NCBI RefSeq assembly: GCF_002214605.1 | Contig: NZ_CP015193.1 | Location: 538,978-602,977 of the forward strand | DNA length: 64,000 nt | Reading direction: 5' to 3' | Origin: Thermococcus chitonophagus | GTDB lineage: Archaea > Methanobacteriota_B > Thermococci > Thermococcales > Thermococcaceae | In this document: positions 41,332 through 52,948 of the stretch, one piece after another | Layout of the letters: each line of letters opens with the position of its first letter | How positions within the stretch are numbered: the first letter of the stretch is position 1 | Made by a program: the position numbers and the translations under genes | The notes under the pieces: model-generated | What the model saw: only the letters and a program-made list of their open reading frames with translations | The model's database searches: none | Told to the model about the DNA's origin: nothing

Positions 41332-42336
41332 TTATTTTATTATCCCTAAACTCTTGTTAGTCTTTCTTATGCTCTCCCACTTATCAGCTAACTCAAACAT
41401 GGCTCTTATGGCATCAATGTTCTCTGGAATCACGTCACTCTCTTGATGGACTGCTTGAATGTAGAACAATCTGTTACCTTTGATGCTTATGCTCTCCTTC
41501 CATACAGCTATCTCGTATAAGTTGTTCCACTCCCTGTGTAGATCCCTCGCGAACTCTATTATTTGAGCTGTACTTTCAAAGCCTTTCTCCTTCTCGAATA
41601 GTAGAACTCTTGTGGTGCTCTCGAATATGTTAATGACGTCCTCTGGCTTGAGGGGCTTCTTGAGTTCAACCATTATTGAGTGAACGTGCATTATCGTCGT
41701 TGGAACGACAAATGCAGAGGTCTCTATGTTTATCGGAATTACAGTCTGGACGTCAGGTCCGTGGTGGGATGGAACTGTCACAGTGGGCTTTATAGCGTTT
41801 ATTGGTCCCCTCTTTATGTCATTGGGATCTGCTGCTCTTCTGATCATTACAGCATAGACGTAGTCTATGTACTCCTGAATCGCGCTTAACGTTCTAACGA
41901 GGCCAGTTGTGTTGCACGAGACTACCCTAACGTAGTCCTTTCCGAGGGCCTTCTCGTAATTTGCTTGGGCTACGAATGAAACCTCTGCAACGTCTGCCTT
42001 TTCTCCCCCCTGGAATACTGCCTTAACTCCCGCTTTCTCGTACAAGGGCTTGTTTTTTGCTCCCATTCCCCCTGGGGTTGCGTCTACAATTACATCAACC
42101 TTCTCTAGAAGGTCATTAAGTGTTCCTGCAACTTCAAACCCGGCCTTCTCGAATCTTGGGAGAAACTCTTCGCTTGCTGCGTAAACGGGAATTCCCAACT
42201 CCTTGGCCCTATAGGCCTCAAAATCTGGTTTTGTCTTTGTAACTCCGATGAGCTCCATATCATCCTGCTTCATAACAGCATAAGCAACCCTTTTTCCAAT
42301 GGTTCCATAACCATTAATTCCCACTTTAACTTTCAT
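41332..42336 (-). CDS. gap: Glyceraldehyde-3-phosphate dehydrogenase (archaeal type)
   Basis: A 334-residue phosphorylating GAPDH, in Pyrococcus used mainly for gluconeogenesis because ferredoxin-linked GAPOR takes the glycolytic step. The Rossmann opening [18 protein letters not shown] is at residues 3-20, the catalytic Cys is in [12 protein letters not shown] near residue 140, and [12 protein letters not shown] follows. Length equals that of the P. woesei enzyme. GGGTGAGAGG selects the ATG at 42336. The small A-domain protein follows on the same strand but with its own AT-rich region between. Confidence 0.96.
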   Translation of the reverse strand: MKVKVGINGYGTIGKRVAYAVMKQDDMELIGVTKTKPDFEAYRAKELGIPVYAASEEFLPRFEKAGFEVAGTLNDLLEKVDVIVDATPGGMGAKNKPLYEKAGVKAVFQGGEKADVAEVSFVAQANYEKALGKDYVRVVSCNTTGLVRTLSAIQEYIDYVYAVMIRRAADPNDIKRGPINAIKPTVTVPSHHGPDVQTVIPINIETSAFVVPTTIMHVHSIMVELKKPLKPEDVINIFESTTRVLLFEKEKGFESTAQIIEFARDLHREWNNLYEIAVWKESISIKGNRLFYIQAVHQESDVIPENIDAIRAMFELADKWESIRKTNKSLGIIK

Positions 42337-42441
42337 CCTCTCACCCATTTTCCAATTTCTTTGGTGCATCTATAAGCGTTGTTTACTCACTCCCGGTGAA
42401 GTTTTATGTTGTAAGGGTAACTACCTTCAGGGTGCGGTAGA

Positions 42442-42624
42442 GTGGAAGAAGTTGAAATGTTGAAGAGAAGGATAAAGGAAATGGAGAAGCTTGTTGCATT
42501 GATGGAGAGGAAATATGAGGAGATGAAAAAGGACAATGAGCTCCTTAAAAAAGAGCTAACACGGCTTATGGAGGAAAATAAAGCCCTTTGGGGGAGGGGA
42601 TATGGAGGAGGAAGAGGAAATTGA
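42442..42624 (+). CDS. Small coiled-coil protein 1
   Basis: A 60-residue protein starting at GTG (GGTG ribosome site at 42431-42434). It is almost wholly a coiled coil (EEVEMLKRRIKEMEKLVALM ... LLKKELTRLMEEN) with a glycine-rich end. It overlaps the next small gene by 23 bases. No family is recognised; its place ahead of a ribosomal protein gene suggests a conserved leader cistron, but a chance frame is possible. Confidence 0.5.
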   Translation: MEEVEMLKRRIKEMEKLVALMERKYEEMKKDNELLKKELTRLMEENKALWGRGYGGGRGN

Positions 42625-42832
42625 AGAATTGAGAAGAAAACTCATTGAACTCTCCAAGAGGCAGGCGGCACTTAACTTCAAGATATATCAACTCTTCATG
42701 GAGAATAGAACGCTTGCAATAAGGCTTTCTGGGTACATAGCTGAAAATAAATCCCTCGGAGAGAACTATCACAACCCTGAGATTGAGAAAATAATTGATA
42801 AATACCTCTTTTCGGCTAGGAATAAGCTTTAA
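42602..42832 (+). CDS. Small coiled-coil protein 2
   Basis: A 76-residue charged helical protein ([52 protein letters not shown]) with a good GGGGGAGGGG site before its ATG. Together with the previous gene it looks like a duplicated coiled-coil pair: both have an 'E(N/D)K(A/S)L' end. It is 34 bases ahead of rpl35ae on the same strand. Function unknown. Confidence 0.6.
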   Translation: MEEEEEIEELRRKLIELSKRQAALNFKIYQLFMENRTLAIRLSGYIAENKSLGENYHNPEIEKIIDKYLFSARNKL

Positions 42833-42866
42833 AAATCCCTCGGGCTATGTATGCCCGGTGGTGAGG

Positions 42867-43130
42867 ATGAGAATCAAGGGCGTTGTTCTAAGTTACAGGA
42901 GAAGCAAGGAAAACCAGCACACTAATGTTATGATCATCAAGCCCCTGAACGTTAACAGCAGGGAAGAAGCTTCAAAGCTCATTGGAAGACTCGTGGTTTG
43001 GAAGAGCCCAAGCGGTAAGGTTCTCAAGGGCAAGATAGTTAGGGTTCACGGAACTAGGGGGGCAGTAAGGGCGAGGTTTGAGAAGGGACTACCCGGCCAG
43101 GCCCTTGGCGATTACGTTGAGATTCTCTGA
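42867..43130 (+). CDS. rpl35ae: 50S ribosomal protein L35Ae
   Basis: An 87-residue ribosomal protein with the family pattern [74 protein letters not shown] (residues about 5-80), a beta barrel that sits on 23S rRNA. GGTGGTGAGG supports the ATG at 42867; an open frame upstream to 42795 is not used. It is 24 bases ahead of trm1. Confidence 0.96.
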   Translation: MRIKGVVLSYRRSKENQHTNVMIIKPLNVNSREEASKLIGRLVVWKSPSGKVLKGKIVRVHGTRGAVRARFEKGLPGQALGDYVEIL

Positions 43131-43154
43131 CTAACTTTGTTTTTTGGTGGGAAA

Positions 43155-44294
43155 ATGGAACTTTTTGAAGTTACTGAAGGGAAGGCCAAGATTTTAGTGC
43201 CAAAAGCTGAGAGTATCTATGATTCTCCAGTCTTTTACAACCCTAGAATGGCCTTAAATAGGGATGTAGTGGTTCTCCTACTGAAGGTTCTAAAACCTAA
43301 GATAGTCCTCGACGCACTCTCGGCTACGGGTATAAGAGGAATAAGGTTCGCTTTAGAAACTCCAGCTGAGGAAGTTTGGCTTAACGATATAAGTTTGGAA
43401 GCTTATGAGCTGATGAAGAGGAATGTGCTCCTGAATTTCCCTGGGGAACTTAAAGAAGAAAGCAATAGGGCAATTCTTGAGGGAGAGAAAAGGATAGTCG
43501 TTAATCATGATGATGCAAATAGGCTGATGGCCGAGAAGCATAGGTACTTCCACTTCATAGACCTTGACCCATTTGGCTCCCCAATGGAGTTCCTAGATAC
43601 GGCATTGAGAAGTGTAAAGAGGAAGGGCATTCTTGGGGTTACGGCAACCGACGGTGCTCCCTTGTGTGGGGCCCATCCAAAGGCCTGTCTAAGGAAGTAC
43701 CTTGCTGTCCCCTTGAGGGGTGAACTATGCCATGAGGTTGGCACTAGGATATTAGTGGGGATAATAGCTCGCTACGCTGCAAAGTACGACTTGGGGATAG
43801 AGGTTCTTTTAGCGTACTATAAGGATCACTACTTTAGGGCCTTCGTTAGGCTGAGGGACGGGGCTAGGAAGGGAGATGAAAGCCTAGAGAACCTTGGATA
43901 TGTGTACTTCGATGAAAGAACTGGGAAGTTTGAAATAGAGAGAGGTTTCCTACCAACTAGGCCAAATGCTTATGGCCCTGTCTGGTTGGGACCCTTAAAG
44001 AACGAAGACATTGTTAATGAAATGTTTGAGTTGGTTAAGAAGGGGGTTGAACTCGCAAGGCCCAGGGAGGCCTTAAAGCTTATGCACATGCTCCATGAGG
44101 AACTGGATATTCCTCTCTTCTATGATACCCATGCAATTGGAAAGAGGATTAAAGTTGAGACCAAAAAGCTTGGGGAGATAATAAAGGCCCTATGGAAAAG
44201 GGGATACAGGGCAACAAGAACCCACTTCTCCCCAACCGGGATTAAGACCGATGCCCCTTACGAGGTTTTTGTTGAGGTGATGAAAAGACTTTAA
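43155..44294 (+). CDS. trm1: tRNA (guanine26-N2)-dimethyltransferase Trm1
   Basis: A 379-residue enzyme that adds two methyl groups to G26 at the junction of tRNA. The SAM site is [19 protein letters not shown] near residue 52; catalytic DLDPFGSP is near residue 138; a zinc-site-like [12 protein letters not shown] follows near residue 176. Length matches the characterised P. furiosus and P. horikoshii enzymes. GGTGGG precedes the ATG at 43155. The last 53 bases overlap the small membrane protein gene on the other strand. Confidence 0.95.
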   Translation: MELFEVTEGKAKILVPKAESIYDSPVFYNPRMALNRDVVVLLLKVLKPKIVLDALSATGIRGIRFALETPAEEVWLNDISLEAYELMKRNVLLNFPGELKEESNRAILEGEKRIVVNHDDANRLMAEKHRYFHFIDLDPFGSPMEFLDTALRSVKRKGILGVTATDGAPLCGAHPKACLRKYLAVPLRGELCHEVGTRILVGIIARYAAKYDLGIEVLLAYYKDHYFRAFVRLRDGARKGDESLENLGYVYFDERTGKFEIERGFLPTRPNAYGPVWLGPLKNEDIVNEMFELVKKGVELARPREALKLMHMLHEELDIPLFYDTHAIGKRIKVETKKLGEIIKALWKRGYRATRTHFSPTGIKTDAPYEVFVEVMKRL

Positions 44295-44496
44295 GCCTGT
44301 ACCACTCAAAGACCACAGTTCCAACGGCTCCGATTGTAAAAGCAATTGGTGCTGGGATGTTCTCTAATAATAGGGAGAGTGCAAGTCCTCCAGCAATACC
44401 AGAGGCTATTAATCCCTCTGTCTTCTTTCCGGTGTAATTAAAGTACGTGGCCGTTGCTATCGCTATGAGGGTAGCAATTAAAAGACCGCTATTCAT
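44242..44496 (-). CDS. Small two- or three-helix membrane protein
   Basis: An 84-residue hydrophobic protein with segments at about residues 3-19, 28-46 and 50-68 and a basic tail ([11 protein letters not shown]). No family recognised. GGTGG inside the end of the pantoate kinase gene supports the ATG at 44496, so it is the tail gene of that operon. Its 3' end overlaps trm1 by 53 bases on the opposite strand. Confidence 0.6.
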   Translation of the reverse strand: MNSGLLIATLIAIATATYFNYTGKKTEGLIASGIAGGLALSLLLENIPAPIAFTIGAVGTVVFEWYRLKVFSSPQQKPRKGHRS

Positions 44497-45397
44497 CCCC
44501 AATCCACCTTCCTACTATTGGCTTTCCCCAGTAGATGTCTAGTATGTCAAACCTTAAGTTCAAGTCAAGTAATAGCTCTTTAACTTTATCAACTTCCCCC
44601 TCCTTTATGAGGGCAAACAGTCCCTTGCCGAGCATTATCATTGAAGACTGTAGGGAAATCACCTTGTCTATTTCTCTGCTTATCTCCTTCAGTTCCTCAT
44701 CCATAAGGTTAGTTGCCTCTGCGAACCTCCTTGCTTCATTCATCAAAGTTTCTGGCGTTGGATTCTTTAGGAGAGTGTCTAGGGATTTTTTGCCCTCTCT
44801 GCTAATCACGTGAACAATGTCACTACTTAGGACGTCCCTGGTCTTTAGTCTTCCCAATGGGACAACTAGAACTTTGTACTCGTCCCGAAGTATGTTATCG
44901 ACAACAGCCACCCCAGGCCCACCCTCCCTAATCCTTATATCTATTCCACCAGTTAGTTGGGCAACAACGTCTCCTAGTCCTCCTCCATGGATAACCTCTG
45001 CCTCATGAGCAATCTTGGCTGCTTCAAGGAGCGTCTTTCCGAACTTGTAGGCAAGGGTGAGTGCCGTTCCTAGAGCTCCACCAGCGCTGTTGCCGAAGCC
45101 ATAGCCATTTGGGAAATCGAAGTACTGCCATATCTCCACTTCTCCTACGAAATCTTCCGGGAGCATCTTTTCAGTGACGTAATACGTTATCTTTGCCTGT
45201 TCCCTTTTCACAGGCTCTCCATTGAAGGCTACATGAATGTGCCTTTCAAGACTGGCCTCTTCAGTGTTCAAAAAAACGTTGGTTCCCTTATTGAGGTTTA
45301 TCCCGGCCCCAAGAGAACCAGAAAGCTGAGGGTTTTCCTTAATTACTGGAACAAAAAAAGCCGTTATATGGGCGGGAACAAAAGCCCTGATAAGCAT
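44489..45397 (-). CDS. Pantoate kinase
   Basis: A 302-residue GHMP-type kinase of the archaeal coenzyme A pathway, which makes 4-phosphopantoate instead of the bacterial pantothenate route. It shows an N-terminal FVPAHITAFFVP motif, the phosphate loop GYGFGNSAGGALGTALTLA near residue 98, and GGGLGDVVAQLTGG near residue 137, all typical of the Thermococcus enzyme. GGGAGGTG precedes the ATG, 4 bases after the xerA stop. The partner phosphopantothenate synthetase is not in the window. Confidence 0.92.
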   Translation of the reverse strand: MLIRAFVPAHITAFFVPVIKENPQLSGSLGAGINLNKGTNVFLNTEEASLERHIHVAFNGEPVKREQAKITYYVTEKMLPEDFVGEVEIWQYFDFPNGYGFGNSAGGALGTALTLAYKFGKTLLEAAKIAHEAEVIHGGGLGDVVAQLTGGIDIRIREGGPGVAVVDNILRDEYKVLVVPLGRLKTRDVLSSDIVHVISREGKKSLDTLLKNPTPETLMNEARRFAEATNLMDEELKEISREIDKVISLQSSMIMLGKGLFALIKEGEVDKVKELLLDLNLRFDILDIYWGKPIVGRWIGDE

Positions 45398-45400
45398 TAC

Positions 45401-46231
45401 TTACACCTCCCTTAAATGTTCTAGGAGCCTTGCTTTTTCAACGGCCTCCTTTAAATGCTTGGCCGTAACCTTCGTGTATATCTGGGTTGTTGAGAGGTTT
45501 GCGTGTCCGAGTAACTCTTGAATAATCCTAATATCAACGCCACTTTCGAGCATGTGAGTTGCAAAGCTGTGTCTTAGCTGGTGGGGGGTTAGGTTTATTC
45601 CAGCTTTCTCCCCATATACTTTAATTATCCGCCAAACGGTCTTTGGAGACAGCTTATCTTTCTTTTTCCTTCTCTTCTCCACGAAGAGGTAGGGACTGCT
45701 GTCCTTTCTGGCATCAAGGTACCTCTTTATCTCGTCTAGGAGTTCCTCGGGGAGAGGAATAATCCTATCTTTTCCTCCTTTTCCTCCTTTAACTCTCAAG
45801 AGATGATTTTCGAAATCGATATCTTCCTTCTTTAGGTTGCAGACTTCGGAGATCCTCAGCCCTGCCCCGTACATTAAGAGGATTATTAATCTGTCCCTGG
45901 GGCTGTCTATAACCTCAATTAGTCTCTTTACCTCTTCCCGTGTTAGGCTTTTTGGAAGTGTTTTTGGTACTTTTGGGTTCTTCAATCTCTCTGCTTCATA
46001 ATCAAGCCCTTCAAATCGGAAATATGCCTTCAAGGCCTGAACGACTAAATTTAAACTTCTCATTGAGTATCCCTTTTTCCTTAACTTTGCCAGAAACCTG
46101 AGGGCATCCCTTGCCGTTGGGGAGTACCCTTCTTCAAAAAATTTTGAAATGAAGTAGGTGTACATCCTTATCGTGTTCTGGCTTTTGCCTTCCAGCTCTA
46201 GGTACGTAGCAAATTCCTCGAGATCACTCAA
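45401..46231 (-). CDS. xerA: Tyrosine recombinase XerA
   Basis: A 276-residue site-specific recombinase, the archaeal single-protein Xer that resolves chromosome dimers at dif in P. abyssi. A SAM-like core-binding N domain (residues 1-85) precedes the catalytic domain. Catalytic residues are visible: Arg in GAGLRISEV, Lys in [21 protein letters not shown] (His-x-x-Arg), GH ([15 protein letters not shown]) and the nucleophile Tyr in QIYTKV. It starts at TTG (GGGAGAGAGCG ahead), overlapping the Toprim gene by 8 bases. No dif-like site was recognised nearby. Confidence 0.94.
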   Translation of the reverse strand: MSDLEEFATYLELEGKSQNTIRMYTYFISKFFEEGYSPTARDALRFLAKLRKKGYSMRSLNLVVQALKAYFRFEGLDYEAERLKNPKVPKTLPKSLTREEVKRLIEVIDSPRDRLIILLMYGAGLRISEVCNLKKEDIDFENHLLRVKGGKGGKDRIIPLPEELLDEIKRYLDARKDSSPYLFVEKRRKKKDKLSPKTVWRIIKVYGEKAGINLTPHQLRHSFATHMLESGVDIRIIQELLGHANLSTTQIYTKVTAKHLKEAVEKARLLEHLREV

Positions 46232-47087
46232 CGCTCTCTCCCTCGTTTGTAACTTCTTCTACCTCTGTCTTTTCTTCTTTTGCCTCCTCCTCGACTATAG
46301 TCTCTTCCTTCTCTTCCTCTTCTTTTTCTGTCAGCTTGAGGGCCAAATACACTGTCCTGAGTAGTTCCTCCAATAGTTTTTCATCCTCGGCGTATACGAA
46401 TCCCTGCCCGACTATAACCTTCCCTGAGAAGCCAAGAGTTTTCACTGCTTTGTCAAACAGTTCTTCTCCAGGAATCTCGATCCCCGGGAATAACTCCTTC
46501 CACTTCTCTTCCAGCTTGTAGACCTTCGCTCTCTTCTTGACTATCTCCATAAGCCTTGAATTCTCTCCTTCCGCTCTCTTTAATTCTTCTTGGGCTTCCT
46601 GATATTTTCTCTCCAACTCCTCGATTTTCTTCTTTAACTCCTCATTTTCCTTTTCAAGCTCTTCAAACTTTCCCTTCAAGTCGAGGTAATCCCGCCTAAG
46701 CTCCATGTACTCTGGGAGCCTCTGGAGGGTTTTCAGTCCGGCTCTCACTAGGGCGTTCTTTAGCTCCTTCCTAACCAGCTCTACATCTATGTGCTCTAGA
46801 TCGTGGCCCAGGGGTAACTTCATCCTCTCTATGTGCCCTACCATCTCGCTTAGCTCATTGAAAAGCCTCTCTGCAAGCTCCCTTCCTACCCTATCGGCAT
46901 CTGTTGCTATTATCAGTAAATCTGCCCCAGCAGCTGCGCTTTTCGCTATCTCTATGTTAGTCGTGGGTATAATGGATGATATCGTTATGTTGTACTCACT
47001 TCCCAGTGCGAGGCCTTGGAGTGCCTTACTAACAACTTCAACATCACTTGCTCCTTCAACGAGGATTCTAACATCGACGATTGTCAT
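46224..47087 (-). CDS. Toprim domain protein with coiled coil
   Basis: A 287-residue protein: a Toprim domain at residues about 1-95 ([13 protein letters not shown] with the catalytic Glu; [15 protein letters not shown] with the DxD metal pair), a long coiled coil at about 120-190 ([25 protein letters not shown]), a small globular part and a very acidic tail. It resembles OLD/RecR-like or primase-associated Toprim proteins of archaea without a named function. GGAGGTGGAAGGA selects the ATG at 47087. It overlaps xerA by 8 bases, which suggests a shared role in chromosome maintenance. Confidence 0.85.
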   Translation of the reverse strand: MTIVDVRILVEGASDVEVVSKALQGLALGSEYNITISSIIPTTNIEIAKSAAAGADLLIIATDADRVGRELAERLFNELSEMVGHIERMKLPLGHDLEHIDVELVRKELKNALVRAGLKTLQRLPEYMELRRDYLDLKGKFEELEKENEELKKKIEELERKYQEAQEELKRAEGENSRLMEIVKKRAKVYKLEEKWKELFPGIEIPGEELFDKAVKTLGFSGKVIVGQGFVYAEDEKLLEELLRTVYLALKLTEKEEEEKEETIVEEEAKEEKTEVEEVTNEGESVE

Positions 47088-47191
47088 TCCTTCCACCTCC
47101 GGCTTTCCCGGTCGCTCTAATCTCGGCGGTCCGTTAATTAAACCTTGTCCTTTAATAACCAATAGGAATAATCCGAAGCTATTTTATATGC

Positions 47192-47206
47192 CGAAAATTA
47201 TATAAG
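47192..47206 (+). promoter_or_regulatory. TATA box of SAM synthetase gene
   Basis: CGAAAATTATATAAG: BRE plus TATATAAG, about 35-45 bases ahead of the ATG at 47241 with ribosome site GGTGAGGTGA. Confidence 0.6.
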
Positions 47207-47240
47207 TTTAGTTGGGCGTTGGGTTGGTGAGGTGACGATC

Positions 47241-48446
47241 ATGGCGAGGAACATCGTTGTTGAGGAAATTGTAAGGACACCAGTTGAAATGCAGAAGGTT
47301 GAGCTAGTAGAGAGAAAGGGAATTGGTCATCCAGATAGCATAGCTGATGGAATCGCTGAAGCCGTGAGCAGAGCGCTTTGTAGAGAGTACATGAAGAGGT
47401 ATGGAGTAATACTTCACCACAACACCGATCAGGTGGAGGTAGTTGGAGGAAGGGCCTATCCAAAGTTCGGGGGCGGTGAGGTAATTAAACCAATTTACAT
47501 TCTACTATCCGGAAGGGCTGTTGAGCTGGTCGATCAGGAGCTCTTCCCTGTTCATGAGGTTGCCATAAGGGCGGCAAAGGAGTACCTGAAGAAGAATATA
47601 AGGCACCTCGACGTTGAGAACCACGTTGTAATAGATTCAAGGATCGGTCAGGGAAGCGTTGATCTTGTGAGCGTATTTAACAAAGCCAAGGAGAACCCGA
47701 TACCGCTTGCAAACGACACATCATTTGGAGTTGGTTTTGCTCCATTAACCGAAACCGAAAAGCTGGTTCTTGAGACCGAGAGGCTCCTCAACGGGGAGAA
47801 GTTCAAGAAGGAGAACCCGGCGGTTGGAGAGGACATAAAGGTCATGGGGCTCAGGAAGGGGGATGAGATTGACCTGACGATTGCCGCCGCAATAGTAGAC
47901 AGTGAAGTTGCAGATCCCAAGGAGTACATGGAGGTAAAGGACAAGATCAAAGAGGCCGTTGAAGAGCTGGCTAAAGATATAACCTCAAGAAAAGTTAACA
48001 TATACGTTAACACGGCTGACGATCCTGATAAGGATATTTATTACATCACCGTTACTGGAACGTCTGCCGAGGCAGGTGACGATGGATCCGTGGGTAGGGG
48101 CAACAGAGTTAACGGTTTAATAACTCCAAACAGGCACATGAGCATGGAGGCTGCTGCCGGTAAGAACCCAGTTAGCCATGTGGGTAAGATATACAACCTC
48201 CTTGCAATGTTCATAGCTAATGATATAGCAGAGGCCCTTCCAGTTGAGGAGGTTTACGTGAGGATACTCAGCCAGATAGGCAAGCCAATTGACCAACCTC
48301 TAGTTGCCAGCATTCAGGTTATTCCGAAGCAGGGTCACAGTGTCAAGGAGTTCGAGAAGGATGCCTATGAGATAGCCGATGAATGGTTGGCAAACATAAC
48401 AAAGATACAGAAGATGATACTGGAAGACAAAGTCAACGTATTCTAA
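47241..48446 (+). CDS. mat: S-adenosylmethionine synthetase (archaeal type)
   Basis: A 401-residue enzyme making SAM from methionine and ATP; the archaeal class is only distantly related to bacterial MetK. Family motifs: [21 protein letters not shown] near residue 28, [12 protein letters not shown] near residue 60, [22 protein letters not shown] near residue 273 and [15 protein letters not shown] near residue 308. Length is standard. It supplies the many SAM-dependent methyltransferases in this window. The end overlaps the opposing DUF835 gene by 4 bases. Confidence 0.97.
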   Translation: MARNIVVEEIVRTPVEMQKVELVERKGIGHPDSIADGIAEAVSRALCREYMKRYGVILHHNTDQVEVVGGRAYPKFGGGEVIKPIYILLSGRAVELVDQELFPVHEVAIRAAKEYLKKNIRHLDVENHVVIDSRIGQGSVDLVSVFNKAKENPIPLANDTSFGVGFAPLTETEKLVLETERLLNGEKFKKENPAVGEDIKVMGLRKGDEIDLTIAAAIVDSEVADPKEYMEVKDKIKEAVEELAKDITSRKVNIYVNTADDPDKDIYYITVTGTSAEAGDDGSVGRGNRVNGLITPNRHMSMEAAAGKNPVSHVGKIYNLLAMFIANDIAEALPVEEVYVRILSQIGKPIDQPLVASIQVIPKQGHSVKEFEKDAYEIADEWLANITKIQKMILEDKVNVF

Positions 48447-49225
48447 ATAATCTCGAGCTCTTTTAACTCCCTTTTTAATACTGCAAGCTGGTGCTCATCC
48501 AACGTTTTCTCTCCTACAAGTGCTATCAAAACTGATCCTTTCATCAACATATAATCCCTTGCGCTTGAGAGGAACTTCATTACGCTCTCAAAGCCATTCT
48601 CTAAGATGAGATATTCAAGGCCGTCTAGTATGAACGCAGTATTGCCGTCTGCGTGAGTTACCATAGTGTGGAGGAGTCTGGGTAAGTTGGTGGGATAAAG
48701 GGTATTTTCTCCTTCGGTCTTGGTGAGCCATATGTAAGGGATTCCTAACTTTTCATAATCCTGGGGCCTTCTCGTTATCGCTAGAATGTTCTTTCCATCA
48801 AGAAGCCTCATTACCTCCTGGAGAGGAGTTTTCGAAGATAGTAGGTACGCCCCAGGAGGCAACTTTGCCCCCTTCATGTCTATAGAAATTTGCATTGGTT
48901 CAACGTTTGGTATTTTCTTTTCAAACACCTGATAGAGATAGTATGTCACTAAACTTGCTCCCAAAATAACAAAGACGTCATCCATAGTTTTGGAGAGCTT
49001 TATCACGGTTACAGAGGTAGTTAGCTTTGGCACGAATTCGTTAGCAAAGTTGACGAGGAACCCGATCCAGATGAGAATTAATCCCCAAATTAGTATTCTT
49101 CCAAGCTTTCCGATTGAATATGGAAGTGCCCTTCTGTGTTTTATCATAAGATAAAGCCAAAGGCTTGAAATTATGACAGCTCCAAGTTCGGTCAATACCT
49201 TGAGTAGGCCCAAAGCATCGGGCAT
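48443..49225 (-). CDS. Membrane protein with DUF835 domain
   Basis: A 260-residue protein: three membrane segments in the first 110 residues (about 10-28, 43-65, 80-105) and a cytoplasmic DUF835 domain from about residue 118 ([30 protein letters not shown] ... [39 protein letters not shown]). DUF835 is a degenerate RecA/KaiC-like domain without Walker A, abundant in Thermococcales and often fused to membrane or sensor parts. It thus adds to the set of inactive KaiC-like proteins in this window. Function unknown; signalling is a guess. Confidence 0.85.
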   Translation of the reverse strand: MPDALGLLKVLTELGAVIISSLWLYLMIKHRRALPYSIGKLGRILIWGLILIWIGFLVNFANEFVPKLTTSVTVIKLSKTMDDVFVILGASLVTYYLYQVFEKKIPNVEPMQISIDMKGAKLPPGAYLLSSKTPLQEVMRLLDGKNILAITRRPQDYEKLGIPYIWLTKTEGENTLYPTNLPRLLHTMVTHADGNTAFILDGLEYLILENGFESVMKFLSSARDYMLMKGSVLIALVGEKTLDEHQLAVLKRELKELEII

Positions 49226-49245
49226 TATATCACGCTCATTAAATA

Positions 49246-50686
<1,441 letters not shown>

Positions 50687-50764
50687 AGTCAACCCCCCAG
50701 AAATCTATGAATGCAGAGTTTTAATACTTTTGTTCGCTATCCCGAATTGTTTAAATATCCTTGA

Positions 50765-51840
<1,076 letters not shown>

Positions 51841-51841
<1 letters not shown>

Positions 51842-52416
51842 TGGGAATGATAGCAATAGTCCCCATTGGGGAAGTTCCTGGGGACGTTCTTTCCTTTCTT
51901 CAAACAAATCTTTCAGGATTTTACGCAAGGTATAGGATAGAGGTTAGAGTTATTGGTAGCCTCTCTCTAAACGCGTTCTCTCATGCCTTTGACATGTACA
52001 GGGGGCAGTTCTTAGGAAGAGCTTTTCTTCCAGCCCTCTCTCTCGTAAAGAGAGATTTTAAGGCCCTTGCAGTTTTGGGAGTAGTTGATGTTGATCTGTA
52101 CGAGCCTGGTTTGAATTTCATATTTGGTATAGCTCATCCTGGGTTTGGGGCTGCTCTTATCTCGTTGTATAGACTGTACCCAGAGTTCTATGGTGATCCA
52201 CCAGATAGGAAGCTTCTCAAGGAGAGAGCTCTAAAAGAGGCCATGCACGAGCTTGGCCATGTCTTTGGCTTGGAACACTGCCCAAATCCGAAGTGTGTGA
52301 TGCACTTCTCGAACTCGATCATAGATACCGATATGAAGTCGTGGATGTACTGCGAAAGCTGTTTAAGGAAGTTGGAGGAGAGAATATCGAGGAGCCATGT
52401 ACGAAGTGGAACTTAA
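51841..52416 (+). CDS. amzA: Archaemetzincin metalloprotease
   Basis: A 191-residue zinc protease of the archaemetzincin family. The zinc site is HELGHVFGLEHC (His136 onward), followed by four cysteines in CPNPKCVMHFSNS ... CESC that hold a second structural zinc, and the conserved SNSxxDxDxK pattern. Substrates in archaea are unknown. The ATG at 51841 overlaps the TET gene stop; another at 51847 is possible. The end overlaps the CYTH gene by 20 bases. Confidence 0.94.
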
Positions 52417-52948
52417 GGGATATGCGACCGATGAGATATTTGAGAGGGTAAGGGAGAAGTTTGGGTTCATGCGCAGGGAGATTCATGAGGACATCTATTA
52501 CCAACATCCCTGTAGGGACTTTTCAAAGACTGATGAGGCTCTAAGGATCAGGATAAAACGGTTTAATGGACACTTTGAGGCCTTTCTCACGTATAAAGGC
52601 CCGAAAATAGATCCAAGGTCCAAGACAAGGCTGGAGATTGAAGTTGAGATTGATGATGTCGATAAGTACTCTCAGCTCCTTGAGGCTCTCGGTTTTAAGG
52701 AAGTCCTTACAATAGTAAAGACTAGGGAGAAGTATTATGTTGACAAGGGAATCACAATAACCTTGGACGATGTTGAAGGTCTTGGCAAGTTCATTGAAAT
52801 TGAAACATTGGTAAAAGAAAAAGACGAGATTCCAGGAGCTGTTGAAAGGCTGGAGAGAATACTCAAGGAGCTTGGGGTTGAGAGATTTGAGAGGAAGTCA
52901 TATCTCGAGCTCCTGCTAGAAGCCTCTCAAATATCTCAACGTACTTGA
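52397..52948 (+). CDS. cyaB: CYTH-domain protein (class IV adenylate cyclase-like/triphosphatase)
   Basis: A 183-residue CYTH protein. It opens with YEVELKGY, the ExExK-like metal and phosphate motif (here EVELK), and continues with basic and acidic strands lining a tunnel (RIRIKRFNGHFEAFLTYKGPK; RLEIEVEID; KFIEIETLV). Family members act as adenylate cyclase, thiamine triphosphatase or inorganic triphosphatase; no cAMP pathway is known in Pyrococcus, so triphosphatase is likelier. The last 86 bases overlap the opposing cysteine synthase gene. Confidence 0.88.
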   Translation: MYEVELKGYATDEIFERVREKFGFMRREIHEDIYYQHPCRDFSKTDEALRIRIKRFNGHFEAFLTYKGPKIDPRSKTRLEIEVEIDDVDKYSQLLEALGFKEVLTIVKTREKYYVDKGITITLDDVEGLGKFIEIETLVKEKDEIPGAVERLERILKELGVERFERKSYLELLLEASQISQRT

